Assembly (NCBI RefSeq): GCF_015221995.1
Contig: NZ_JADFFM010000001.1
Coordinates: forward strand, 868,001-932,000
Direction: 5' to 3'
Origin: Mucilaginibacter boryungensis
GTDB lineage: Bacteria > Bacteroidota > Bacteroidia > Sphingobacteriales > Sphingobacteriaceae
DNA length: 64,000 nt
Shown: in pieces, positions 9,092 to 17,687 of the stretch
Layout of the letters: each line of letters opens with the position of its first letter
Numbering within the stretch: position 1 is the first letter of the stretch
The notes under the pieces: model-generated
The model's database searches: none
Told to the model about the DNA's origin: nothing
The model's input: the letters and a program-made list of their open reading frames with translations, nothing else
Position numbers and translations under genes: made by a program

Positions 9092-9979
9092 TTAAGTAAC
9101 AGCGAAAATTTTTGCCAGCCAAAGCGATATGGGTAACAAGCAAACAATTAATAATGCCGAATAAATTGTGCCGAAAGTGGCCGACCAGGCTGCATCCATA
9201 AGTATCAATGAAATAACCCCGGCTTTAACAGCACTGCCAATGTTTTTCCCCACAGGGTTTTGAATGGCTTTAAATAAAGGCTTGAATATCATCCACAAAA
9301 ACGGGATAAGAATAATGGCAGATAATAAAAGTTTATTATTGAGGTATGAAAACCAGAGAATAAAGCCAGTTACTATGCTGTATAATATGGCTGCTATATA
9401 TAAATTTCTTTTACTGCCCCCGTGTACCTCGCCACGACTTATCATGGTAATAGAAAAAATGTAGACAACAGGTACAACGGCTAAAAAGTACCATGCGGGT
9501 AATTTATCGGTTAACACACTTATACCTAATAGCAGGTTTAAACCCCTGCAAAAGCCCATATTTAACGGGCCAAAAAAGAAATGGTGCTTGCTTATTTTGT
9601 TATACAGCAGCGCTAAGAAACTTATAGCCGCGGCTAACGATCCAGATACAGGGCTAACCACGCCGGCTAAAATAATACCGGCTACTAAAAATATACTTCC
9701 AAATAGAATGGCATTTTGCAGGCTAATCTTACCGCTTGGAATAGCGCGCTCGGGGCGTTCCACCTTATCAAGGTCGGCATCAAAAACATCGTTAAATATA
9801 ATGCCCCCACTATAAAGACATGCGGTTGAAAGGCATAATAGTATTACAGCGTGTAAGTGGGGGACCAAACTTCCGTGTAAAAAAATACCGGCAATAGCAG
9901 TACCCGCCAAAACATCGGCAACCGAGGTGATCACGTTAGCGGGCCTCATCATTTGCAGATAAACCATTGCCTTTTTCAA
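9092..9979 (-). CDS. eboC: EboC, UbiA-like membrane prenyltransferase
   Basis: A 295-residue polytopic UbiA-superfamily protein with about eight or nine hydrophobic segments. The first aspartate-rich motif of the superfamily is present as FNDVFDADLDKVERPERA (about residues 62-79), the N terminus has the MRPANVITS signature, and a shorter second motif lies near residue 125. UbiA enzymes attach isoprenoid chains to aromatic or cyclic acceptors in the membrane. The frame opens with TTG at 9979; an ATG at 9967 gives a protein four residues shorter and is equally plausible. Only 4 bp separate the TTG from the eboB stop. Paired with the EboD cyclase it suggests a prenylated cyclitol-type product, which is inference. 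Confidence 0.85.
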   Translation of the reverse strand: MKKAMVYLQMMRPANVITSVADVLAGTAIAGIFLHGSLVPHLHAVILLCLSTACLYSGGIIFNDVFDADLDKVERPERAIPSGKISLQNAILFGSIFLVAGIILAGVVSPVSGSLAAAISFLALLYNKISKHHFFFGPLNMGFCRGLNLLLGISVLTDKLPAWYFLAVVPVVYIFSITMISRGEVHGGSKRNLYIAAILYSIVTGFILWFSYLNNKLLLSAIILIPFLWMIFKPLFKAIQNPVGKNIGSAVKAGVISLILMDAAWSATFGTIYSALLIVCLLPISLWLAKIFAVT

Positions 9980-9983
9980 CCTG

Positions 9984-10964
9984 TCAGCTTATTATAATGG
10001 ACGATTTATCAATACGGGGCTGCTGGCCACCACGCAGGATGCTGTTCCCTTCAAATCGCGCGCTTTGGTCAATAGCAGCAACAAAATCGGCTTCGTCTAT
10101 TTGTCCACTTTGACCAAAAGCGGTAATGGCATTACGATAGGTTACCAACTCAATATCGGCAAGGCTTATGCCGTTTAGCTTCATTAAAGCTGCCGTTTTC
10201 GGCACGGCCATAGGGTCGCTAATACCCCAGTCGGCAGCCGAGTTGACCATAATGTTTTTAGGGTCGTATTGTTTTACAATTTCCACCATACGCTGATTAC
10301 CCATTTTGGTAAATGGATATATGGTGAATGCCGCCCAAAAACCCCTGTCCAGCACCTCTTTCACTGTTTCCTCATTATTATGGTCGACAATTACCATCTG
10401 CGGGTCAAGTCCGTGCTCAAGGGCGATATCCATACTGCGCTGTGTACCGCGTTTTTTATCACGATGGGGTGTATGTATCTGTACAGGTAAACTGGCTTCT
10501 TTAGCCAGCTCTAATTGTAAACGGTAATATTTTTCTTCGGCTGCGGTTTGGTCGTCAAAACCAATTTCGCCAATGCCCACCACGCCTTCTTTGTAAATGA
10601 ATAGCGGCAGCATCTCCATTACTTGTTCGGCCAGCGCTTCGTTATTGGCTTCTCTTGAATTTAACCCGATAGTACAATAATGTTTTATGCCAAATTGCGA
10701 TGAACGAAACCTTTCCCAACCTACCAAACTGCTGTAGTAATCTTTAAAAGTATCAATACCCGTGCGTGGCTGGCCCAGCCAAAACGAAGGCTCTATCAGC
10801 GCCACTATGCCCGCATCGGCCATTGCCTGGTAATCATCAGTAGTGCGCGATGTCATATGCACATGAGGGTCAAAAAACTTCATCCCTTTTATTATGTCTA
10901 TATCAAACTTTTCTACAGATCTTTCTAATGGTACATCTTTTTCCTCTGTATGGCTGCAACACAT
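9984..10964 (-). CDS. eboB: EboB, TatD-type metal-dependent hydrolase
   Basis: A 326-residue TatD/amidohydrolase-like TIM-barrel protein. Metal ligands are visible in order: FFDPHVHMT (HxH, near residue 35), GIGEIGFDD (Glu, near 128), VQIHTPHRD (His, near 156), VDHNNEE (His, near 185) and NSAADWGIS (Asp, near 240). No signal peptide, so cytosolic. EboB is a regular member of the ebo cluster; its substrate is unknown. It starts 12 bp after the eboA stop and is followed by eboC after 4 bp. An alternative view as an ordinary TatD DNase is less likely because of the operon and the divergent sequence around the HxH. Confidence 0.83.
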   Translation of the reverse strand: MCCSHTEEKDVPLERSVEKFDIDIIKGMKFFDPHVHMTSRTTDDYQAMADAGIVALIEPSFWLGQPRTGIDTFKDYYSSLVGWERFRSSQFGIKHYCTIGLNSREANNEALAEQVMEMLPLFIYKEGVVGIGEIGFDDQTAAEEKYYRLQLELAKEASLPVQIHTPHRDKKRGTQRSMDIALEHGLDPQMVIVDHNNEETVKEVLDRGFWAAFTIYPFTKMGNQRMVEIVKQYDPKNIMVNSAADWGISDPMAVPKTAALMKLNGISLADIELVTYRNAITAFGQSGQIDEADFVAAIDQSARFEGNSILRGGQQPRIDKSSIIIS

Positions 10965-10976
10965 GTTATTTTAATT

Positions 10977-11720
10977 TTATTTTGAAAATTCAATCCTGTG
11001 AAATTTGCCCTGCTTCATGCTACTTAATTCTTCAGGGTTTACAAATTTTTCAACCAGGTACCAAAGCATGGCATTAACTTCGCGACCGGCAGCATGGCGT
11101 TCGCTGGCATAATCAATTAATATTCGCGCAAGCTCTTTATTAGCGCGGTCATCTAAACCGTATAGTTTATCAACCTGCTTTTCGGTAAAAAAGGCTTTTA
11201 AAACCATTTGGTTCCAGGCTGCTTCAGCCAGGTTTTCAACGGGGTAGGGGTTGCCATACATAATGGCTTCCAGTACCACACCTATATTGCTCCGTATGCC
11301 TTGGGCGCAGCGGTTAACCCACATTTCAGGATGGTTTAATAATGGCAACGCTGAATACAACGCAACTTCTTCATTCATTTCGGCAACCGAAAATAAATTC
11401 TCAATTGTATGGAAATATTTATCCTTATCAGGTTCGTTAAATTGGGATAACACCCAAACCCGGCAAAGGCGGTCTGCAGTCCAATTATCAACTAACAAGC
11501 CTGGCCTAATGATTTGAAGCAATGCTTGTTGACCAGTACTTATACGAATAATAGCTTTACCTGTTTTGCGCGGCATTATGCCAAAAGCTATGTTGAGTGT
11601 CGAAACACTATTGGTTGAAGCATATGTATTTAACCAATTCCAAGCTTCTGCGGAAATGTTAGCTGCTATTATTTCAGCGATCAGCGCCTTCAACTCCTCT
11701 GGCCTTTCCACGTTTATCAT
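10977..11720 (-). CDS. eboA: EboA domain-containing protein
   Basis: A 247-residue, largely helical protein without leader or catalytic motif that I recognise. The opening with INVERPEELKALIAEI and the ALPLLNHPEMWVNRCAQGIRSN segment (near 125-146) fit the EboA domain family, and the position directly upstream of eboB supports the name. HEAT-like alternation of helices suggests a scaffold or protein-protein role rather than an enzyme. It begins 4 bp after the stop of the TMEM220-like gene. Function is unknown beyond membership in the ebo cluster. Confidence 0.78.
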   Translation of the reverse strand: MINVERPEELKALIAEIIAANISAEAWNWLNTYASTNSVSTLNIAFGIMPRKTGKAIIRISTGQQALLQIIRPGLLVDNWTADRLCRVWVLSQFNEPDKDKYFHTIENLFSVAEMNEEVALYSALPLLNHPEMWVNRCAQGIRSNIGVVLEAIMYGNPYPVENLAEAAWNQMVLKAFFTEKQVDKLYGLDDRANKELARILIDYASERHAAGREVNAMLWYLVEKFVNPEELSSMKQGKFHRIEFSK

Positions 11721-11724
11721 TAGA

Positions 11725-12090
11725 TTATCTGCTGGCGAAATAATTAATTAGTAAGGCCCCTGCAATAATAAGCAGTCCAAAAAATTCCCTGGTTTGTTCA
11801 ATATAGGGTTTTGTTGCCTGCATGGTTTCAACCAGGCTGGGTTTTTTGTATTTAATTATCCAATCGCGCACACCATCCTTTTGAAAAAAAAGTATAATGG
11901 CATAGATCAAATAAAACGTGATGAGGCACAGGTAAACGGTAGGATAAACCTTACCCCAGGCAGCCAGGCCGCAGCAAATGGCAGCACTTAAATATATGGG
12001 CACCCATAAGTACCAATCAATATCGTTTAAGTTCAGGTAAGCGAAAACCAGGAATGCGAGTAAAAAAATTATGTTTAAAATGATAAGCAT
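11725..12090 (-). CDS. Small TMEM220-family membrane protein heading the ebo operon
   Basis: A 121-residue protein with about four hydrophobic segments (residues 1-20, 28-48, 52-72 and 100-118) and the LNDIDWYLWVPIY sequence typical of the transmembrane 220 family. Function is unknown. It is the first gene of the leftward ebo operon and is separated from eboA by only 4 bp, so it is almost certainly co-translated with it. A small membrane protein in this position could anchor the cytosolic Ebo proteins or the EboC prenyltransferase; this is inference from order only. Confidence 0.75.
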   Translation of the reverse strand: MLIILNIIFLLAFLVFAYLNLNDIDWYLWVPIYLSAAICCGLAAWGKVYPTVYLCLITFYLIYAIILFFQKDGVRDWIIKYKKPSLVETMQATKPYIEQTREFFGLLIIAGALLINYFASR

Positions 12091-12142
12091 ATCAAATATT
12101 TATGTTTGATAAATACTATTAATTAAGGCTGTTTAAATACAC

Positions 12143-12199
12143 AAGCAATTTAAAAATAAAAGCTTTTTATAAAAGCTAATAATCCATAAAAAATTGCTT
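12143..12199. repeat. Nested inverted repeats in the spacer before the ebo operon
   Basis: AAGCAATTT (12143-12151) pairs with AAATTGCTT (12191-12199), and inside it AGCTTTT (12161-12167) pairs with AAAAGCT (12171-12177) across a 3-nt loop. Read leftward the inner hairpin is followed by a T-rich tract, so it may be a weak terminator for the propeller gene upstream or a regulatory element before the ebo operon. Confidence 0.45.
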
Positions 12200-12271
12200 T
12201 GTTTATGTAAAAAAAGCAGTTATATAACCTCTTTTATAGTATCGCCGGTTAAATGACCGATTTATATCGTA

Positions 12272-14212
12272 CTATAATTTGTAACTGCATAAATGCGACC
12301 CGCTTACAAAATAGATTTTTCCATCTAAGTAATCCCCACCGGTATTAATGATCACAGGCGAGTTGGCAACCAAATTCAATTTAAACGTAACAGGATCAAC
12401 CTTAACAATGGCTTTTTCAAACAGGATATAAATTTCTTTACCCGGACCGGTTACAAATATTCGTGGAGATTGCTCGCCGGCAGTCCTGTTACCGTAAATA
12501 CCTTTGGGGTCAAACTCATAAACAACCGCTTTTTTGGCCGGGTCAAAAACAAAAAACCTTTGCTTGTCAGTAATACCATAGATAAGATTATCAGGCCCTT
12601 TGCATAAATCACTGTATTCCTGAACACCTGGTATAGGTGCAATGTGCCAATCTATATGCTTAGATGTAATATCCATGCAGTAAAGTTCGGCCAGGTTAGC
12701 TTTCTTTTCACCGCCGGTACCAGGAGCAGTAGTTGTACCGCCCAAAAATTTATTGCCGGGTAATGTCACCATGCTTATGGTCGACTGATCGGGAATAACT
12801 GCGCTATCTTTTAGTACTGTTTGTTGCTTTTTTTCTATATCCCAAAACAGTAACCCACCACCTGTATAACCATATTCCGGCGATCCGCTCATAATTATGG
12901 TTTTGTTATTGAGGACAGGCAATAACCTGAAAGGACGGTGAATTATGGGCGTTAATTTTGCTAAAAAGAACGGGTTGGTTTTTTCGCCAGGTTTTGTATC
13001 TACCCATGGCTTTGCTGGGTCCCACTCCAATAATTCACCAGAAGGGTATACCCCAAAATAAAACTTATTGCCTGCACGGGATAAGGCATTAAACTGTCCA
13101 AACGCACGTAGGTTTACCCATGTATCTTTCTTAGGGTCGTAGCTAAAAAAACGCATGGGGAAAGAAGTACCTCCTGCTAATTTACCATATTGTGTGGCGG
13201 CTACTCCCATAGTCCAGGCGCCGTCGCTGGTGTATTCAATTTGTACGGTTTTATCTGTTTTACTGGCCGCATCATAATATGTTATGGTTTTTTCCAGCAA
13301 ATTAGCCGATTTTAGCAAGCTACCATCAGGGAATTTGTTGTAAAACAATCCCTGGTTCCCGGTAATAATTGGCTTTGCATTAACCGTATGGTGCTTGCCT
13401 ATGTTTTGGCGCTCGCCATTACTAAATTCATACCAGTCGGCATCTTTTTTTTCTAACGCCTGGCCGTATACTTTCCCATCTAAATTAAGATATAGATAAG
13501 CTATCCCTCTTTTACGTTCGGCTTCTTTTAACATTTCCTTCACCTTGCCTGTTGCCGGATCAAAAGCAATGATCTGACTGGCGGCATTGCCTATAGCATA
13601 GTATATCCAGCCGCTTTTGTCGCGGGCAATAAACCTGGGGTACTGGTTCCAGTTTTGTTTATACAGATAACCGTAATCTTTAAACTCTTTAGTTTGCGGG
13701 TTAAATGAGATTAAACCGCTTTTCGGGTAGGTCGCCGCCCATATCACACCCTGCTCATCTTCAGTCATGGCCATGGTATTGGAAGGTAATGCTGTATGCT
13801 CAAATGTAAAGGCATCCTTCATAGGGTCAAACTCGGCAAAGTGATTGTTAAATAAAGTGTAAAATCTATTTTTACTGGAGAGCAGGGAGGCGTACGGCGC
13901 ATCGCCTGGTGGAAACGGTACCGGGAATTGCTGGGATTTGCCAGTTTCCACATTAACTTCCAGCAAACAGTAGCCGCCGCGATGATCCATTAACAACATT
14001 AAAACTACTTTTTCACCATTACGGCCCGTTGTGGCGACGGTACCCCGGTGATTGCTTATAGGCGATGTTACGCCATGATCGTAAAACCCATTCCCCAGAT
14101 TTTGCGCATTGGTATGCAAAATTGCGGTGAAAAAGCACAGCATCAATAAATAATATTTTTTGAGGCTTTCAGCATGCAGGGGCCATAAGCCCGGACGTTG
14201 TAGATGATCCAT
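12272..14212 (-). CDS. Secreted beta-propeller protein of unknown function
   Basis: About 646 residues with a signal peptide (YYLLMLCFFTAILHTNAQ) when read from the ATG at 14212; the frame also opens at a TTG at 14251, which would overlap the amidohydrolase upstream and is less likely. The mature protein is made of repeated four-stranded blades with phrases such as AFDPATGKVKEM, FFSYDPKKDTWVNLR and FVFDPAKKAVVYEF, i.e. a seven- or eight-bladed propeller resembling SMP-30/YVTN/kelch-like proteins. No catalytic residues are recognised. It is the third gene of a leftward set with two amidohydrolases. A second, cytosolic propeller at 55255-56589 is in the same predicted regulon. It may bind or cleave a sugar; no function is assigned. 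Confidence 0.72.
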   Translation of the reverse strand: MDHLQRPGLWPLHAESLKKYYLLMLCFFTAILHTNAQNLGNGFYDHGVTSPISNHRGTVATTGRNGEKVVLMLLMDHRGGYCLLEVNVETGKSQQFPVPFPPGDAPYASLLSSKNRFYTLFNNHFAEFDPMKDAFTFEHTALPSNTMAMTEDEQGVIWAATYPKSGLISFNPQTKEFKDYGYLYKQNWNQYPRFIARDKSGWIYYAIGNAASQIIAFDPATGKVKEMLKEAERKRGIAYLYLNLDGKVYGQALEKKDADWYEFSNGERQNIGKHHTVNAKPIITGNQGLFYNKFPDGSLLKSANLLEKTITYYDAASKTDKTVQIEYTSDGAWTMGVAATQYGKLAGGTSFPMRFFSYDPKKDTWVNLRAFGQFNALSRAGNKFYFGVYPSGELLEWDPAKPWVDTKPGEKTNPFFLAKLTPIIHRPFRLLPVLNNKTIIMSGSPEYGYTGGGLLFWDIEKKQQTVLKDSAVIPDQSTISMVTLPGNKFLGGTTTAPGTGGEKKANLAELYCMDITSKHIDWHIAPIPGVQEYSDLCKGPDNLIYGITDKQRFFVFDPAKKAVVYEFDPKGIYGNRTAGEQSPRIFVTGPGKEIYILFEKAIVKVDPVTFKLNLVANSPVIINTGGDYLDGKIYFVSGSHLCSYKL

Positions 14213-14240
14213 TGGTTTGATTAGTAATAGTTTAATGTAA

Positions 14241-15047
14241 TTATATGCCAAGCATTTTTTTAGCGTTGCCTGATCTTAAGCGCTCCTTTAAAGTTTCGTC
14301 GGCCTCATTTGGTCTCAGCGATTCAATTCGTAACATACCGGTTAAATAATCCAATATGGGTGCATGTGTGCCGAATGCAAACTTATCTGCGCCATACAGG
14401 GTAATAAAATCGCTCATATTTGTAATATTTCTCCCGGATGTGTCAATTAGCAGATTGGTTTTTTTGATCAGGTTCACTTCTGCGGCCGATAGGGCCACAT
14501 TGTTTGCCATATTCAATATCATATATTTAGCATCGGGCACTTCGGCTACAATAGGAAGAATGTTTTTCATGTTCCATTCGGGTTTGGGTGTACCTACAAC
14601 ATAATCAATATCCATCCACGACCGCTGACGGCTATCTACCATCCGGTAATCGAAACCTACCGGGACACCCAGATCCCTGGCCATTTTTACCGCTTCAATA
14701 CAAGCCTTATCTGTAATACTGTAATCGTGATATTTAGGATGAAGCCTTACACCTTTCATACCCAGGGTTTTAATGCTGGTTTCCATATCTTTTTTCCAAC
14801 CCGCGTATATGGGGTTAATTACAGCGAATGGGATGAAGCGTTTGGCGAAACGGCCATCAGACCTGATCTCATTTATCAACTCTTCATTTGCCGATTGTGT
14901 GTTTTTATAAAATATGCCGTTCAGGTTACTGACCACGGCCATATCTACCCCAAAAGTATCCATGCGGTTAAGCATGGTTTTGCAGGTATTGTATTGCAAT
15001 TGTTGAAAAGGCCAATGGCCTACGTAAGCATTAATATCAATGAACAT
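14241..15047 (-). CDS. Amidohydrolase-2-like protein with altered metal ligands
   Basis: A 268-residue leaderless TIM-barrel protein related to the amidohydrolase 2 family, including the GMKGVRLHPKYHDY strand (near 100) and a C-terminal GNAKKMLGI helix typical of the family. The usual N-terminal HxH is replaced by FIDINAYVGHW, the middle histidine by FDYRMVDS, and the late GSD by GTHAPIL. It may therefore use a different metal site or none. The start codon overlaps the end of the Tat amidohydrolase gene by 11 bases, so the two are translationally coupled and may form a pair. Substrate unknown. Confidence 0.75.
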   Translation of the reverse strand: MFIDINAYVGHWPFQQLQYNTCKTMLNRMDTFGVDMAVVSNLNGIFYKNTQSANEELINEIRSDGRFAKRFIPFAVINPIYAGWKKDMETSIKTLGMKGVRLHPKYHDYSITDKACIEAVKMARDLGVPVGFDYRMVDSRQRSWMDIDYVVGTPKPEWNMKNILPIVAEVPDAKYMILNMANNVALSAAEVNLIKKTNLLIDTSGRNITNMSDFITLYGADKFAFGTHAPILDYLTGMLRIESLRPNEADETLKERLRSGNAKKMLGI

Positions 15048-16029
15048 TGTTGCCCGCCTTTCTTAATATGTTATTAAAGTTTTCAAAAAATAGTTTCTTT
15101 TTCTGTGCCTCGGTAAGATTTGAAGCCAGCACTTTACCTACCGATTGGTAGTAGCAATTGTCCGACCCGAATACTACGCGGTCTTCGCCAAGTGTTTTAA
15201 TGGCAAAGTCTATCATGTGTTCTTCATTATTACTGCCCGATGTATCTACATACACATTGGGGCTATTTGCCAGCGTTTTGCACATATATTCCCAATCGCC
15301 GCCACCGCCAATATGGGCAAATTGAAACATTGCTTCAGGATAACGTTTGGCGATATCAACAAAATCTTCGGGTATGGATACATTTGAAGGCTTGTTCCCA
15401 TTGTACTTCATCCGATACCCGCCAACGCCTATCTGCGCCTCGGCGTGCATTAACATGATCATTTTTAAATCGATCATTTTTTCGATCAGTGGGTAAAAAA
15501 GCGGATCGTTGATCTTAACCTGATAATATACTTTAGCGCTTACCATACCTTCGCCTACGCATCGCTTTATTTCTTCAAGAGATTCTTTTGGGTGCATTGG
15601 GTTAAAGGTGAAACTACCCGAAAACTTGTCAGGGTGCATTTTCATGATATTTAAAACAAGGTTATTATTGTTGATGAACGATTCTACACGGCCATCAGGT
15701 ACACCATTAATAATGCGTGTTACCGGGTTGGACAGGTATAGCTTATCAACACCCAGCCGGTCACAATAATCAAGCAGCACCAGGGCATGTTTTTTTTGCA
15801 CATTTATATCGTCGCTTCCCAGACTTAAATGCACATGGGCATCCAGCTTTCGATATTTTTTCACATCACGCATAATGTTGTAACCACCTTTAGCGGTTTC
15901 TGCCAAAGGGGGCATAGAAATATCTTTTTGCTGTGAAGATGACCCTAATACCGTACTGGAGATGTAAGTCCCGGCAGCTGTCAAGGCGGTATTAAAAAGA
16001 AACTTTCTACGGTTAATTGGTCCGGACAT
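15037..16029 (-). CDS. Tat-exported amidohydrolase
   Basis: A 330-residue amidohydrolase 2 family protein. The leader INRRKFLFNTALTAAGTYIS is a twin-arginine signal. All expected metal ligands are present: KLDAHVHLS (HxH, near 69), MLMHAEA (near 195), FQFAHIGGGGDW (near 238) and VVFGSDNCY (near 291). It differs clearly from the paralogous pair at 4343 and 39983. First gene of a leftward set; a possible operator lies at 16099-16114, 70 bp upstream, and its divergent neighbour is the exported aminotransferase. It probably hydrolyses a lactone or similar ring product in the periplasm, which is inference. Confidence 0.83.
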   Translation of the reverse strand: MSGPINRRKFLFNTALTAAGTYISSTVLGSSSQQKDISMPPLAETAKGGYNIMRDVKKYRKLDAHVHLSLGSDDINVQKKHALVLLDYCDRLGVDKLYLSNPVTRIINGVPDGRVESFINNNNLVLNIMKMHPDKFSGSFTFNPMHPKESLEEIKRCVGEGMVSAKVYYQVKINDPLFYPLIEKMIDLKMIMLMHAEAQIGVGGYRMKYNGNKPSNVSIPEDFVDIAKRYPEAMFQFAHIGGGGDWEYMCKTLANSPNVYVDTSGSNNEEHMIDFAIKTLGEDRVVFGSDNCYYQSVGKVLASNLTEAQKKKLFFENFNNILRKAGNNVH

Positions 16030-16098
16030 TTTAATGTTTTGTAATGGTTTTTAATATGATAGGAAAAATCTGTAAAAGATTACCTTGGTTTAAATATA

Positions 16099-16114
16099 CG
16101 GTTACGTACCCATA
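16099..16114 (-). promoter_or_regulatory. Weak LacI-type operator for the leftward amidohydrolase set
   Basis: On the minus strand this reads TATGGGTACGTAACCG, matching the operator core GGGTACGTAA but departing from the consensus at both ends. It lies 70 bp upstream of the gene starting at 16029. It is the weakest of the twelve sites. Confidence 0.5.
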
Positions 16115-16169
16115 ACACCAAATAAACACTTTTTTTATTAAATTTTTTTATTGTAACAATAAAAAAACA

Positions 16170-16190
16170 TATATTCGGGTACGTAAACGA
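16170..16190 (+). promoter_or_regulatory. LacI-type operator overlapping the -7 box of the aminotransferase gene
   Basis: TATATTCG (16170-16177) is a good -7 box and TCGGGTACGTAAACGA (16175-16190) is the operator. A poor -33 (TTTA at 16147-16150) is spaced 19 bp upstream. The gene starts 35 bp downstream at 16226. Confidence 0.75.
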
Positions 16191-16225
16191 TATTTCTATA
16201 AACTTCATCAAATCTTATTCCTATT

Positions 16226-17590
16226 ATGAGCGATTATACAAGGAGGTCATTTGTTCAAACAGTAGCAAAAACTTCATTAGCAGCCGCGGTTGCCAGCGCG
16301 CTTCCATCTTTATCATTTGCAAGCTTTGCAGAGCCGGGAAAACTGGCCATACTTGGTGGCACAGCGGTGCGTACAAAGCCATGGTTATCATGGCCGGCTG
16401 CTATTGTTGATGAAAAAATGCTGTCCATACTTAGCGAAACTGCCAAAAGTGGTAAATGGAGCAGGATACAGGATGCTAAAGGGCGGGTTGCTACTTTCGA
16501 AAAGGAATATGCAGCTTTAACTGAAGCTAAATTTTGTGTGGGCACCGGTTCCGGAACGCAGGCATTAAGCACTTGTGTTGAAGCGCTTGGTATTGGTCCT
16601 GGGGATGAAGTAATTACATCACCATATACCGATTTCGGTACTATATCTGCAATTATTGGCAGCCGTGCGCTTGCGGTTATGGCCGATCTTGATCCTGCAT
16701 CGTACCAGCTTGATCCTGCCGATGTTGAAAGAAAGATAAATAAAAATACCAAAGCAATTATGCCTGTACATATGATGGGCATGCCGTGCGATATGGAAAA
16801 AATAATGGCTATTGCCCGTAAACATAATTTATATGTAATAGAAGATGCCTGCCAGGCAAATTTTGGGCGCTACCAGGGTAAACAGCTGGGCACAATCGGC
16901 AATCTGGGTTGTTTCAGCTTTCAGGCCAGTAAGCAGATTGCCTGCGGTGAAGGTGGTGCTGTAATTGGTAATGATGAAGTATTAATGGATAAGGTTTACA
17001 CAGTGCAAAATCATGGTACTACCCGGAAAGGAAGCAATGCTACCATTGGCCCTAAATACCGGATGAATGAATTTGAAGGCGCTATTTTATTAGGTCAGTT
17101 GCCGGGCGCTAAAGAACGGTACAAATTGCGGAACGAAAATGCTAAATATCTTACTGAAAAGCTAAAAGGAATACCAGGCCTTGTTCCTCAAAAACAATAT
17201 CCGGGCACAGAAAGCAGTGGTTATTACTTATATGCCATGAGCTATAAGAAAGAACATTTTAATAATGCCGACCGTGCAAAGTTTATAAAAGCGGTTAACG
17301 CAGAGGGCGTACCTGTGAGTCCGTATATTAAAGGTTTACACACCGAACCATGGGTTGAACATATATTGGGGTTAAAGGAATATAAAAGCATGTATACATC
17401 TGCCCGTATTAAACAATACCGCGAATCGCTTGTACTACCAAACTGTGATTTAGTAGGGCAGCAGGAGATGCTGACAATAGGAGGTTCTAACCTGCTGCTG
17501 GGTAGTAAAGCGGATATAGATGATATTGCAAATGCATTTATAAAAGCTTACGAAAACCGCGATAAATTAAACAGTATACCAGAACATTAA
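16226..17590 (+). CDS. Tat-exported DegT/DnrJ/EryC1/StrS family aminotransferase
   Basis: A 454-residue fold-type I PLP enzyme of the sugar aminotransferase (DegT/DnrJ/EryC1/StrS) family. It carries a twin-arginine leader (TRRSFVQ followed by a hydrophobic alanine-rich stretch and SFASFA), which is odd because relatives are cytosolic. The PLP site looks intact: GTGSGTQAL (near 111) for phosphate binding, VIEDACQANFG (near 206) with the aspartate contacting the pyridine, and CFSFQASKQI (near 230) with the Schiff-base lysine. Tat export of a folded cofactor enzyme is mechanistically sensible. It would transaminate a keto-sugar; a periplasmic oxidase making that keto group could be one of the exported Gfo/Idh proteins (inference). 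Monocistronic: own operator, and a strong terminator follows. Confidence 0.85.
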   Translation: MSDYTRRSFVQTVAKTSLAAAVASALPSLSFASFAEPGKLAILGGTAVRTKPWLSWPAAIVDEKMLSILSETAKSGKWSRIQDAKGRVATFEKEYAALTEAKFCVGTGSGTQALSTCVEALGIGPGDEVITSPYTDFGTISAIIGSRALAVMADLDPASYQLDPADVERKINKNTKAIMPVHMMGMPCDMEKIMAIARKHNLYVIEDACQANFGRYQGKQLGTIGNLGCFSFQASKQIACGEGGAVIGNDEVLMDKVYTVQNHGTTRKGSNATIGPKYRMNEFEGAILLGQLPGAKERYKLRNENAKYLTEKLKGIPGLVPQKQYPGTESSGYYLYAMSYKKEHFNNADRAKFIKAVNAEGVPVSPYIKGLHTEPWVEHILGLKEYKSMYTSARIKQYRESLVLPNCDLVGQQEMLTIGGSNLLLGSKADIDDIANAFIKAYENRDKLNSIPEH

Positions 17591-17630
17591 ATCCAGGCAG
17601 CAGTAATGTAAATGCTGCATTTATCACACG

Positions 17631-17670
17631 AGAAAACCCTGCTGATGATTCAGCAGGGTTTTCTTTTTCT
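17631..17670. terminator. Strong bidirectional intrinsic terminator
   Basis: A perfect 15-bp stem (17631-17645 with 17650-17664, loop TGAT) is flanked by T-rich sequence to the right (TTCTTTTTCT) and A-rich sequence to the left. It lies between the convergent aminotransferase and triple-Rid genes and should stop transcription from both sides. Confidence 0.88.
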
Positions 17671-17687
17671 AATAACTATACTATCTT

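Noticed and set aside
16255..16782. 175-codon open frame antisense to the aminotransferase gene
   Set aside because: Shadow of a gene with clear PLP motifs; no independent evidence of coding.
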